Notes under the pieces: generated by a model | Database searches by the model: none | The model's input: the letters and a program-made list of their open reading frames with translations, nothing else | What the model was told of the DNA's origin: nothing | Part shown: positions 49,475 through 58,821 of the stretch, piece by piece | How the letters are laid out: each line of letters starts with the position of its first letter | How positions within the stretch are numbered: position 1 is the first letter of the stretch | NCBI RefSeq assembly: GCF_003569005.1 | Contig: NZ_BCUR01000002.1 | Location: forward strand, 34,491 to 98,490 | Source of the DNA: Vibrio superstes | GTDB lineage: Bacteria; Pseudomonadota; Gammaproteobacteria; Enterobacterales; Vibrionaceae | Direction of reading: 5' to 3' | Length of the DNA stretch: 64,000 bases | Translations under genes and position numbers: made by a program

Positions 49475-51202
49475 ATGGATCTTAAGACAATTACATACCT
49501 TGTTGTAGGTGCGACCTTCGCACTCTATATCGGTATCGCGATATGGGCTCGAGCTGGCACGACCAAAGAGTTCTACGTTGCCGGTGGTGGGGTGAACCCA
49601 ATCGCGAACGGTATGGCAACAGCAGCTGACTGGATGTCTGCAGCATCATTTATCTCTATGGCGGGTCTTATCGCCTTTATGGGGTACGGTGGTTCAGTAT
49701 TCCTAATGGGTTGGACGGGAGGTTATGTACTTCTCGCATTACTACTTGCGCCTTACCTGCGTAAATTTGGTAAGTTCACGGTTCCTGAGTTTGTCGGGGA
49801 ACGCTTTTACTCCAAAACAGCACGCGTTGTAGCCGTAGCATGTTTGATCATCGCATCGGTAACCTACGTTATCGGCCAGATGAAAGGGGTGGGTGTTGCA
49901 TTTGGTCGCTTCCTTGAGGTGGACTACGCAACCGGGCTTGGCGTAGGTATGTGTATTGTATTCATCTATGCCGTCATGGGTGGTATGAAAGGCATCACTT
50001 ACACCCAGATTGCTCAATACTGCGTACTCATTCTTGCTTACACTATTCCAGCAGTATTTATCTCTCTACAACTAACGGGTCACGCTCTTCCTCAAATAGG
50101 ACTAGGCAGTACCATGACGGGGTCGGATGTGTATCTACTCGACCGGCTTGACCAGGTGGTGACCGAACTCGGCTTTACTGAATACACGACGCATGTGCGG
50201 GGCGATACCCTCAATATGTTTGTGTACACCATGTCATTGATGATCGGTACTGCGGGTCTACCACACGTGATTATCCGTTTCTTCACTGTACCTAAGGTAC
50301 GTGATGCTCGAACTTCAGCGGGTTGGGCATTGGTATTTATCGCGATTCTATATACTACAGCACCAGCTGTTGCAGCTATGGCTCGCCTAAACCTAATGGA
50401 AACAGTAAACCTTCCGTCTGGTCAGAACCTTGTCTATGACGAGCGCCCTGATTGGTTTAGAAACTGGGAGAAAACAGGGCTTCTAGGCTTTGAGGATAAA
50501 AATGCTGATGGAGCGATCCAATACACTTCTAGCGCAGAAACTAATGAGCTAAAAGTAGATAGAGATATCATGGTATTAGCCAACCCTGAGATCGCTAAAC
50601 TTCCAAACTGGGTTATTGCTCTAGTAGCAGCGGGTGGTCTTGCAGCGGCATTGTCTACTGCGGCAGGTCTACTACTGGCTATTTCCTCCTCCATCTCGCA
50701 CGATCTGATAAAAGGGGTAATAAACCCCAATATTTCAGAGAAGAAAGAACTGCTCGCCAGTCGGATATCAATGGCGGTTGCCATCGGGGTAGCGGGGTAT
50801 CTGGGACTCAACCCACCGGGCTTTGCTGCCGGTACCGTAGCACTGGCATTTGGTCTGGCCGCCTCCTCCATCTTCCCGGCATTGATGATGGGGATATTCA
50901 GCAAGACCATCAACAAAGAAGGCGCTATTGCCGGTATGGTGGCAGGTATTGGTATCACTCTGTTCTATGTATTCCAGCACAAAGGCATCTTGTTTGTTGC
51001 GGATTGGAAATACCTAGAAAGTTGGGGTAGCAACTGGTTCCTAGGCATTGAACCTAACGCATTTGGTGCGATTGGTGCAGCCTTCAACTTCATCGTGGCA
51101 TTCGCTGTATCGAAAGTAACAGCCGAAACTCCACAAGAAGTGAAAGACCTTGTTGAGCACGTTCGAGTTCCAGCAGGAGCAGGTTCAGCTCAAGACCACT
51201 AA
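49475..51202 (+). CDS. sodium:solute symporter large subunit, VC_2705 type (probable acetate uptake)
   Basis: 575-residue SLC5-family transporter with about 13 helices. Family segments: FYVAGGGVNPIANGMATAADWMSAASFISMAG, MGGMKGITYTQIAQY-like helix and ALVAAGGLAAALSTAAGLLLAISSSISHD. The family differs from E. coli ActP but is often annotated as cation/acetate symporter. The neighbourhood (crbR, crbS, acs) supports acetate as substrate; this is an inference. Overlap of function with the sensor CrbS, which carries a related SLC5 module, is notable. Confidence 0.88.
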   Translation: MDLKTITYLVVGATFALYIGIAIWARAGTTKEFYVAGGGVNPIANGMATAADWMSAASFISMAGLIAFMGYGGSVFLMGWTGGYVLLALLLAPYLRKFGKFTVPEFVGERFYSKTARVVAVACLIIASVTYVIGQMKGVGVAFGRFLEVDYATGLGVGMCIVFIYAVMGGMKGITYTQIAQYCVLILAYTIPAVFISLQLTGHALPQIGLGSTMTGSDVYLLDRLDQVVTELGFTEYTTHVRGDTLNMFVYTMSLMIGTAGLPHVIIRFFTVPKVRDARTSAGWALVFIAILYTTAPAVAAMARLNLMETVNLPSGQNLVYDERPDWFRNWEKTGLLGFEDKNADGAIQYTSSAETNELKVDRDIMVLANPEIAKLPNWVIALVAAGGLAAALSTAAGLLLAISSSISHDLIKGVINPNISEKKELLASRISMAVAIGVAGYLGLNPPGFAAGTVALAFGLAASSIFPALMMGIFSKTINKEGAIAGMVAGIGITLFYVFQHKGILFVADWKYLESWGSNWFLGIEPNAFGAIGAAFNFIVAFAVSKVTAETPQEVKDLVEHVRVPAGAGSAQDH

Positions 51203-51226
51203 TACAATCTATCCAATCTAGTCCAC

Positions 51227-51250
51227 AAAAGCCCCTTCGGGGGCTTTTTT
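51227..51250 (+). terminator. symporter operon terminator
   Basis: AAAAGCCCC-TTCG-GGGGCTTTT, a 9-bp stem with a stable UUCG tetraloop and T6. Confidence 0.95.
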
Positions 51251-51343
51251 AATCAAGTAAGTCGAGTATTGTAAAGAGAAGAACTTCAAACATAAAACAC
51301 CGATACTTTCTCTAGAATTTTACATTGTCGCTAGGATGCAAAA

Positions 51344-51826
51344 ATGTTCAAAAATAAACACTTTATCGTTGCTTTACTGGTTGCCCCTATATTAGCTGTA
51401 ATCACTTATTTTGGTATCGATATGGCCGTGAGTGAAAAGCCCCACGCAGCTAAACAAGGCGAAAGCTACAAACTAATCAGTAAGTCAAATTGTCGCTATA
51501 CCAGTGGATTGTGTGATTTTGAAAATGGTGAATTCAAGGTGCAATTTCGCTCAGAGAAGCTCACTGAAGACACCCTAGATTTAACCCTAAAATCCAAGTT
51601 TCCACTTCAGGGCATCAAGGTCGCATTGGCCGAAAATGGCGATAGCCAACCTGTAGAGATGACACCTACCAATCCAGATATGCGTAACTGGGCTATCTCA
51701 TTGCCCGTCAGCAATATTGAAACTAAGAACCTTCGTGTTGCCATACAAGCCGAAGATACTCTGTACTACGGAGAGACTGAAACCACCTTTGTGGTTTACG
51801 AGACCCTATTCACCGAAGATAAATGA
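51344..51826 (+). CDS. membrane-anchored protein of unknown function
   Basis: 160-residue protein with an N-terminal membrane helix (about residues 7-28) and a periplasm-facing domain of about 125 residues rich in beta-type alternation. Cys50 and Cys57 (NCRYTSGLC) probably form a disulfide. I do not recognise the family; the size and layout recall small periplasmic beta-sandwich domains. AGGA is 8 nt before the ATG. Its last 31 bp overlap the 3' end of the convergent crbS gene, so it belongs to this locus as an obligatory neighbour. A role in acetate sensing or uptake is only a guess from position. Confidence 0.75.
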   Translation: MFKNKHFIVALLVAPILAVITYFGIDMAVSEKPHAAKQGESYKLISKSNCRYTSGLCDFENGEFKVQFRSEKLTEDTLDLTLKSKFPLQGIKVALAENGDSQPVEMTPTNPDMRNWAISLPVSNIETKNLRVAIQAEDTLYYGETETTFVVYETLFTEDK

Positions 51827-54800
51827 CGCTCAAAGTTATTGAGAAGGGTTCGAAGCTTCAATGGCTTAACGGGTTTAGGCAGAAACTCAAACCCTTCGCT
51901 CTTAACTTGATCGACAATATCTGGCGTTCTATCCGCACTGATAATCACACCATTAAACTCTGTCCCCATTACTTGTCTGAAGTGCTGCAATACCTGTAAG
52001 CCTGTTCTGCCATTTTCCAAACGGTAGTCAGAGAGGATCACGTCAGGTTGCCAGTGACTATCCAACTGCAACAGACTCTGCTCTAGATCCGTTGCCAATC
52101 TCACCTGGCACCCCCAGCGTTGCAACAAGTGCTCCATACCTTCCAAAATAGAAACCTCATCATCCACACACAACACTCGCAAATTACTCAGCGGCATCGC
52201 CGTTGTAACCGGTGCTATTGAAGGAACCTCCTCAACAACTACCTTCTGTGCCAATGGCACAGTGACAGAAAATACGCTTCCTCGACTGGGCCACGAGCGC
52301 AATGAGATTGTATGACCCAACAGTTGAGCTATCCCCTTTGAAATAGCGAGCCCCAAGCCAAGCCCTTTGTCAGAGCGGATTTGATTGGTGCGGGTAAATT
52401 CTTCAAATATTAATTGCTGCTTATCCTCTTCCACGCCAATTCCGTTATCCCAGACCTGAATGGAAAGAGTGTTACCCTCTCTTCGCGCTCCCAGTACAAC
52501 CTTCCCTTGAGGACTGTATCGAAAGGCATTGGTTAAGAAGTTCTGGATTACCCTGCGCAATAACTTAGGATCGGACTCAACAAATAACGACGTGGGTACC
52601 GTTCTAAAATTGATGCCCTGCTCCTCGGCAATAACACCAAACTCAGCATCAAGGTTGAACAACACCTCACTTAAGGCAAAGGACTTCACCTTGGCCTCTA
52701 GTTTTCCAGATTCCAAGCGAGAAATGTCCAGTAGGTCACTGATCAGTACCTCAGCCGCTTCCATTGCACTTTCTATATGGCGCGCCACTTGCTGTGTTTC
52801 AGCGTCTTTAGCCACCTCTGACAGTGATGAAGTAAACAGACGAGCCGCATTTAAAGGCTGCATTAAGTCATGACTAACGGCAGCAAGGAAGCGAGATTTA
52901 GATTGTGATTCTTGCTCCGAACGCTGGGTTGCGATGGTGAGCTGTCGATTCAATTGCTCTAGCTCATGGGTTCGCTCTTGTACCCGTTCTTCGAGGGTAA
53001 CATTCGCATCCTTTAGCGCCTGCTCTGCCTGACGGTAAACCGTAATATCACTGAAACTCATCGCAAATCCGCCACTGGGCATCGGATTGCCTTGCACTTC
53101 GATGACTCGTCCATCTGCGCGCTGACGGGAGGATGTGTGATGAGTACCTCTTCGTAGATGCTCAAGTCGGCGCTGAACATGAAGCTCTGGCTCTCCTGGC
53201 CCACACAGTCCTTTCTCTGCGTTATGACGGATAACATCTGCAATAGGCCTGCCCACCTGTATTAATCCCGGTGGGAACTCAAACAATTCCAAGTAACGCT
53301 GATTCCATGCCACCAGCCTCAGTTGCTTATCAACTACTGCAATTCCTTGCTCGATGTGCTCAATGGCGCCTTGCAATAGGCTACGGCTAAAGTCATACAG
53401 CTCTGACGCCTCATCGACTATGGTCGCCACCTCTTCAAGCTGCATGTTTTTACCTTGCAGGGCGGAAGTAAGCACTAACTTAGCTGATGATGCACCAAAT
53501 ACCCCAGCCAGAACGCGCTCGGTATGCCTTATCAGGGTTGAGGGGGCATATTGATTGGGCATTAGCACTTCTTCTTGCTGACTCCAAAACTGGTTAAAGG
53601 CGCTACGAACCCTATGTCTACCAACAAACTTAGAGGCCACCAGCTCTAGCTCTGCAACGGTAACCCGACTTTGGTACAGGCTAATATTGTCTGACTCAGG
53701 TAATGGCGAGCCAACAAAAGCCGCGGATTGTAAGCGCTCACTAATATTGGGGCGCGTTAGTATCGACACCACTACATAACACACACTGTTGGCACTGATA
53801 CTGAGCAACATGCCCCAGTCAGAGTTTTTAATATCTAGGCTTGCCAATAACTCTGGTGGTGAAATCATCCAGATAAGAACATTGTTTCCCGCATCTCCAG
53901 CTAGAATGCCGGTTTGGCTCATCAGGGTAACAAGCCAGAGAACAAAGCCTACTACCAAGCCAACGTAAACCCCATTGCGATTGCCGTGTCGCCAATACAT
54001 TCCTCCCAGCAACGCTGGGGCAAATTGGGTGACAGCCGCAAAAGAAAGGAATCCAATCGCAGACAAACTACCTATGCTATCCAGCACTTGATAAAAGAAC
54101 CACGCGCCGACAATCAGCATGACAATCAGGATTCGGCGAATCACTAATAAGCGCCCAGAAAAATGCCTAAAGTTATGTTGAGATAACTTCATTCTGCGCA
54201 AAAGCAATGGCATTACGAGGTCATTGGACACCATGATAGCCAAAGCAATCGTGGATACGATCACCATGCCACTTGCCGCGGAAACCCCTCCAATAAAGGC
54301 AAACAAAGCAACACTATCTGCACCTAATGCCAGGGGTAAGCTAATGACGTAGCTGTCCGCAGGGCTAGCGGGCAATAAACTAGAACCGACCCAAGCGATA
54401 GGAAGCACAAATAGCCCCATCAACATCAAGTAAGCAGGAAAGACTCGCCTTGCGGTATGCAAATCATGGGCACGCTCATTCTCAACCACAGTGGTATGGA
54501 ACTGCCTGGGAAGACAGAAGATAGCCATCATGGTCAAAAGGGTGTGGATCAATAAGGTGGGTATATTGGGAGATTCATAGGTTTGCTTTGCTACTTGCCA
54601 AAGCTCTATATCCGTTCGCTGTAGCACCACAAACATGACAAATATGCCGACAAACAAAAAGGCCACCAGCTTAACGATGGATTCGAAAGCGATAGCCATC
54701 ATCATTCCACGGTGATGCTCTGTGTTATCAATATGGCGTGTACCAAATAGCACGGTAAAAGTAGCAAGGGCAGCCACCATCAACCAAGAGACGAGATATT

Positions 54801-55263
54801 TTTGATTCCCCCCCTCACCTAATACTTCTGGGGCGGCAAGCTCAATCCCCATCATGATGCCACGCATCTGCAATGCGATATAAGGCAAGATACCGACGAC
54901 AGAGATCAGGGTGACGAATACTGCTAAACCTTGAGATTTACCGTAGCGAGCAGCAATAAAGTCTGCAATCGAGTTAATATGTTCGCGCTTTGCCACCAAA
55001 ATCATGCGTGCTAGGACGCGCCAAAAAAAGACAAATACGATGATAGGGGCGAGATAAACAGGCAGGAATGCCCAAGGATTATTGGCGGCTTGGCCTACGG
55101 TGCCAAAGAACGTCCAAGAGGTGCAATAAACCGCAATAGAAAGGCTGTAAATCCAAGGACGCCAAGAGACCAGCCATTGAGGACGTTTATCCCCGTACCA
55201 TGCTACTAAAAAAAGCAGTACTAAGTAGAGTAGCGACGCGGGAACGACAACCCATCCTTGCAT
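51796..55263 (-). CDS. crbS: hybrid histidine kinase CrbS with SLC5 transporter domain
   Basis: 1155-residue sensor of the acetate switch. Order: SLC5/sodium:solute-symporter domain with about 13 helices (about 1-510); a linker of the STAC type (about 560-640); a PAS-like domain (about 640-760); coiled linker; HisKA with AAVSHDLMQPLNAARLF (phospho-His); HATPase with NFLTNAFRYS, DNGIG and KGLGLGLAI; and a C-terminal receiver with CVDDE and ILSDYRLENG. CrbS signals to CrbR in Vibrio. ATG 55263 with AAGGA 6 nt upstream; the TTG at 55269 is not needed. A MITE lies 54 bp upstream of the start. Confidence 0.9.
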   Translation of the reverse strand: MQGWVVVPASLLYLVLLFLVAWYGDKRPQWLVSWRPWIYSLSIAVYCTSWTFFGTVGQAANNPWAFLPVYLAPIIVFVFFWRVLARMILVAKREHINSIADFIAARYGKSQGLAVFVTLISVVGILPYIALQMRGIMMGIELAAPEVLGEGGNQKYLVSWLMVAALATFTVLFGTRHIDNTEHHRGMMMAIAFESIVKLVAFLFVGIFVMFVVLQRTDIELWQVAKQTYESPNIPTLLIHTLLTMMAIFCLPRQFHTTVVENERAHDLHTARRVFPAYLMLMGLFVLPIAWVGSSLLPASPADSYVISLPLALGADSVALFAFIGGVSAASGMVIVSTIALAIMVSNDLVMPLLLRRMKLSQHNFRHFSGRLLVIRRILIVMLIVGAWFFYQVLDSIGSLSAIGFLSFAAVTQFAPALLGGMYWRHGNRNGVYVGLVVGFVLWLVTLMSQTGILAGDAGNNVLIWMISPPELLASLDIKNSDWGMLLSISANSVCYVVVSILTRPNISERLQSAAFVGSPLPESDNISLYQSRVTVAELELVASKFVGRHRVRSAFNQFWSQQEEVLMPNQYAPSTLIRHTERVLAGVFGASSAKLVLTSALQGKNMQLEEVATIVDEASELYDFSRSLLQGAIEHIEQGIAVVDKQLRLVAWNQRYLELFEFPPGLIQVGRPIADVIRHNAEKGLCGPGEPELHVQRRLEHLRRGTHHTSSRQRADGRVIEVQGNPMPSGGFAMSFSDITVYRQAEQALKDANVTLEERVQERTHELEQLNRQLTIATQRSEQESQSKSRFLAAVSHDLMQPLNAARLFTSSLSEVAKDAETQQVARHIESAMEAAEVLISDLLDISRLESGKLEAKVKSFALSEVLFNLDAEFGVIAEEQGINFRTVPTSLFVESDPKLLRRVIQNFLTNAFRYSPQGKVVLGARREGNTLSIQVWDNGIGVEEDKQQLIFEEFTRTNQIRSDKGLGLGLAISKGIAQLLGHTISLRSWPSRGSVFSVTVPLAQKVVVEEVPSIAPVTTAMPLSNLRVLCVDDEVSILEGMEHLLQRWGCQVRLATDLEQSLLQLDSHWQPDVILSDYRLENGRTGLQVLQHFRQVMGTEFNGVIISADRTPDIVDQVKSEGFEFLPKPVKPLKLRTLLNNFERHLSSVNRVS

Positions 55264-55317
55264 AAACAATCCTTAACCAGTCTTATTTTTGAATGCATCT
55301 AATTCACTATTCTATTA

Positions 55318-55580
55318 GGGTCTGTTGACCTTTTGCGATTAAATTTTGCTCGACCAGAAGCCATTTAATCAAGGCGAGGGACTTGCCGCCTAGTCATCTA
55401 AGCAAGAGTCGCTGAACGAAGAGTAAATGGCTTCTGGACGAGCCCTTCGGGTAGCGCTTTGTTGGGCATTTCTACCGCGTTAGTCACTTTTCATGTGGAA
55501 CCACCACACCTAAAAGCGACTGCCTTGTATTAATACCCAACAAATCGCTACAAAAATAACCTCAAAAGGTCAACAGACCC
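55318..55580. mobile_element. 263-bp MITE-like element with 18-bp terminal inverted repeats
   Basis: Perfect 18-bp terminal repeats: GGGTCTGTTGACCTTTTG at 55318-55335 and its complement at 55563-55580, each flanked by TA (55316-55317 and 55581-55582), the target duplication seen with IS630/Tc1-type transposons. No open frame for a transposase. Two internal hairpins: a 20-bp arm pair (55348-55367 with 55424-55443, one mismatch), and a right-hand set nesting TAGCGCTTTGTTGGG (55452-55466) with 55536-55550, then AGTCACTTTT with 55512-55521, then TGTGG with CCACA. It lies between the MFS gene end and the crbS start. Confidence 0.85.
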
Positions 55581-55640
55581 TAGTAAGAACACATAGATTT
55601 AGATGCTATAAGACTAGTCAAAGATCGCTTTGTAGCTCAA

Positions 55641-56825
55641 TTAGTTAGCTTGTTTTTGTGGCTCAATCCCCACTTCTTCAACATTCCCTTTCTGAGGGTC
55701 CAGTTTAACAAACATAGCCAACACACCCATACCGGCCATAACCCAGAAAACATTTGATCCCCAAAGCTCATAACCCCAGCCACTCAGCGCCGTCATTGTC
55801 GCCATAACAATACCCAGAGGGATGGCATTGTAGAGAGCTTGCAGCGCCACCATCTTATGTTGCTCAGAGTCTTGGATGTATCGAATTGCCGCAATATGAG
55901 CCAGTGCGAAGGTAACACCGTGTAGCAATTGAATAAGTACCAATGCGAATAACATGGTGGTTGATGCCGTTAGACCCCAACGCACAATGACACCCACAGA
56001 AGCGACCAAAAATAGAGAACGCAACGTCCACTTACCGAACCAACGGTTGCTGAAAGCAAAGATACATACCTCAGCCACAACACCAAGACTCCACAAGTAA
56101 CCAATGATATCGGCACTGTAACCTGCATCTTTCCAATAGATGGTACTAAAACCGTAATAGGCTGCATGGCTTCCCTGAATAAGGGCAATCAAGCCAATGA
56201 ACTTAATCACCGACCATTCACGGAGCAAACTGCTTAGCTTAGGTCTGACCGATTTAACGTTGCCCTGGGTTACAGGCATTGGGTTTGGATTGCGCATTGA
56301 GGCCACGATAGAGAAGGCAATGCCCGCTAACGCGGTATAGACAATGAAATCAATACCAAAGTTTGCAACAAGGAAACCCACTACCGTTGAGCCTGCAATA
56401 AAGGCAATCGATCCCCATAAGCGAGTTCGACCATAGTCGAGCATCTTCAAGCGAGCATAGTGATTGGCCATTGCATCAGAAATAGGAATAATCGGTCCAC
56501 AACAGGCGTTAAACAGGATGGTGGCTACCGCCATCAACCAGAAACTTCCACCCGTAAAAAAGTGAAACGCAATGAAAGCGAGCGAAGCTAGGCTGAGTAC
56601 CCGAAGTGCGGGCATCAAGTGCTCTATTTTATGAATTCGAGGAGTAATAATAAGGTTTGCGGCGCATCGGGTAGCAAAGGCTATACCAAGCAATAGGCCG
56701 ATATCTGAGGCAGAAACTCCTTGGTCTTTAAACCAAAGCGCCCAGAATGGGAGATAAACGCCATAGGCAAAAAAGAACCCCAGGAAATACTGAGATAGCC
56801 ACGCGTATGGAGAGGGTTTCAACAT
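55641..56825 (-). CDS. MFS transporter, HcaT/nucleoside-symporter-like
   Basis: 394-residue permease with twelve helices, of the MFS_1_like (3-phenylpropionate permease HcaT/LacY-like) group. The N-terminal QYFLGFFFAYGVYLPFWALWF-like helix, DYGRTRLWGSIAFI loop and HGVTFALAHIAAI are typical of HcaT relatives. No hca catabolic genes are present, so the substrate is unknown. ATG 56825; a TTG precedes it. On the same strand as crbS but separated by the MITE. Confidence 0.82.
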   Translation of the reverse strand: MLKPSPYAWLSQYFLGFFFAYGVYLPFWALWFKDQGVSASDIGLLLGIAFATRCAANLIITPRIHKIEHLMPALRVLSLASLAFIAFHFFTGGSFWLMAVATILFNACCGPIIPISDAMANHYARLKMLDYGRTRLWGSIAFIAGSTVVGFLVANFGIDFIVYTALAGIAFSIVASMRNPNPMPVTQGNVKSVRPKLSSLLREWSVIKFIGLIALIQGSHAAYYGFSTIYWKDAGYSADIIGYLWSLGVVAEVCIFAFSNRWFGKWTLRSLFLVASVGVIVRWGLTASTTMLFALVLIQLLHGVTFALAHIAAIRYIQDSEQHKMVALQALYNAIPLGIVMATMTALSGWGYELWGSNVFWVMAGMGVLAMFVKLDPQKGNVEEVGIEPQKQAN

Positions 56826-56998
56826 CAAACTGTCCTAGATTAAACAATATTCGCGGCAATTATGAAGTGAACCCAGTGGAATAAAAAGGGATAACTTCAA
56901 TTTCACCTTTTCCCTATTAGACCAAAGTCGTCTGGAGCTTATTTGAGGATTTGTCACACTAGTAGGGTTAGGGTTTGTCGCCAAAGGATTAAGTCTTC

Positions 56999-58819
56999 AT
57001 GCCTGAAAAATTTAATACACAACACCCTCCCTTTGACCGCCTCACACCTCGAGAGGTCGAGCAGTTAAAGTCGTCTTTAGATATTGCCTATTTTAGAGCT
57101 GGAGATATTCTTCTCGATGCTGGGCAATCGACAACACACTTGTTCGTGTTGATAAAAGGTTCGGTCGAAGAGAAGTATCAACAAGAAGTCTTTGCTCATT
57201 ATGGTCACGACGACTTATTTGATGTGCGGTCATTGTTTGAAGGAAAGGTTCGTCATCAGTACATCGCGCTAGAAGACGTGCTGTGTTATCTGTTGCCCAG
57301 TGAGGTATTCCTCTCTTTATTCAATAGTAATCAATCGTTTGCCGAGTACTTCGATAGCAGTCTGTCCAAGCGCCAGCAACTCATCAAGGACGCCAAGAAG
57401 CAGCAAAATCTGGCTGAGTTCATTCTGACCAAGGTCGACGACTCTATCTATCACCCTCCATTAGTGTTGACCCCAGATACCTCAATAAAAGAAGCCACAG
57501 CGCTTTTAAATAGTGACGATATCGACGCAGCCTTAGTGAAACTCTCTGATACCGATCCACGTATAGAGCAGCATCCTTACCAATCTCCGTATGCCATTGT
57601 TACCCGCACCAACCTCTTGCATTCAGTGGTGCTCGAAGAAAAAAGCATGCAAACGCCAGTGTCCGAGATCTCAACGTTTCCTGTATTTGAGGTGCATGAG
57701 GGCGACTTTGTATTTAATGCCATGCTCACCATGACTAGAAATAAGATGAAGCGAGTGATGGTGGTTAATGAAAAGAAAGCAGTAGGAATGCTAGATCTGA
57801 CCCAGATCCTAAGTGCTTTTTCTTCTCATTCTCACGTCCTTAGTTTGAGCATTGCTAGAGCTAAAAATATAGATGAACTGGCTCAAGCCTCTCAGAGGCA
57901 ACATGATTTTGTTAAAAGCCTACTGATTAATGGCATCCGTACTCGGTTTATCATGGAGCTTATTTCTGTACTCAACGAGCAAATCATTGAGAAAGCCTTC
58001 CAATTAATCGTTCCCGAGGACGCGCAACAGCATTGTTGTCTGCTCGTTCTTGGCTCAGAAGGCCGTGGAGAGCAGGTTCTAAAAACAGACCAGGATAATG
58101 CACTGATCCTTGAGGATGGATTTGATTGGCCTGAATGTGGCCAGACAATGGATACGTTCACGGAGACCCTGCTAGAACTTGGTTACCCTCTTTGCCCCGG
58201 TAAGGTGATGGTTAATAACCCACTTTGGGTGTCTAGCCAAAGCGAGTGGAAGAAAAAAGTGGCAAAATGGATCGAGGTCAGTAATGCCGATTCAGTGATG
58301 CAACTGGCCATCTTTTCGGACGCACTGCCCGTCGCAGGTAATAAACGGTTAGTAGAGCCCGTTTTGAATTCTCTGCACGACGCGCTCACTGGTCGCATGC
58401 TGACCCTTTCAGACTTTGTTAGACCTGCCCTGCAGTTCTCAGTGCCTCTAACTCTGTTTGGTAATGTCAAAGCGCGTAAGGAAGGGCTGGATATCAAGCA
58501 AGGGGGGATATTCTCCATTGTTCATGGCATTCGCGCGCTCGCACTGGAGCACGACCTTCGTCAGCGCAATACCTTTGAAAGAATCGAAGCCCTGCATCAA
58601 TTAGGCTGCCTCGAAGATGATACTGCGGATAATCTCAGCGAGTCCTTAAAACTATTCTTCAAACTCCGTCTCGCACAACAACTGGCTCATCAAGACTCAT
58701 CCAATAACCTAGATCTCAATGCGCTGGATAGAACCGAGCGTGACTTACTCAGACACAGTCTTCATGTGGTGAAGAAGTTCAAACAGTTCCTCAGCTACCA
58801 TTATCAGATCAGAGACTGA
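56999..58819 (+). CDS. cNMP-binding/CBS/DUF294 nucleotidyltransferase-like protein
   Basis: 606-residue cytoplasmic protein. Order: cyclic-nucleotide-binding-type domain (about 10-130), two CBS motifs (about 150-285; the second ends in KRVMVVNEKKAVGMLDL), DUF294 nucleotidyltransferase with LGSEGRGEQ and DQDNALI, the GS and DxD positions of the fold (about 350-375), and a helical DUF294 C-terminal domain. A regulated nucleotidyltransferase is the likely role, perhaps like GlnD/GlnE types; the substrate is not known. The exonuclease gene begins 2 bp after its stop. Confidence 0.85.
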   Translation: MPEKFNTQHPPFDRLTPREVEQLKSSLDIAYFRAGDILLDAGQSTTHLFVLIKGSVEEKYQQEVFAHYGHDDLFDVRSLFEGKVRHQYIALEDVLCYLLPSEVFLSLFNSNQSFAEYFDSSLSKRQQLIKDAKKQQNLAEFILTKVDDSIYHPPLVLTPDTSIKEATALLNSDDIDAALVKLSDTDPRIEQHPYQSPYAIVTRTNLLHSVVLEEKSMQTPVSEISTFPVFEVHEGDFVFNAMLTMTRNKMKRVMVVNEKKAVGMLDLTQILSAFSSHSHVLSLSIARAKNIDELAQASQRQHDFVKSLLINGIRTRFIMELISVLNEQIIEKAFQLIVPEDAQQHCCLLVLGSEGRGEQVLKTDQDNALILEDGFDWPECGQTMDTFTETLLELGYPLCPGKVMVNNPLWVSSQSEWKKKVAKWIEVSNADSVMQLAIFSDALPVAGNKRLVEPVLNSLHDALTGRMLTLSDFVRPALQFSVPLTLFGNVKARKEGLDIKQGGIFSIVHGIRALALEHDLRQRNTFERIEALHQLGCLEDDTADNLSESLKLFFKLRLAQQLAHQDSSNNLDLNALDRTERDLLRHSLHVVKKFKQFLSYHYQIRD

Positions 58820-58821
58820 CT

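Noticed and set aside
55452..55550. Integron attC-type recombination site
   Set aside because: The hairpin is attC-sized, but the required core sites of the GTTRRRY/RYYYAAC type are absent, there are no gene cassettes nearby, and the hairpin lies wholly inside the TA-flanked element.
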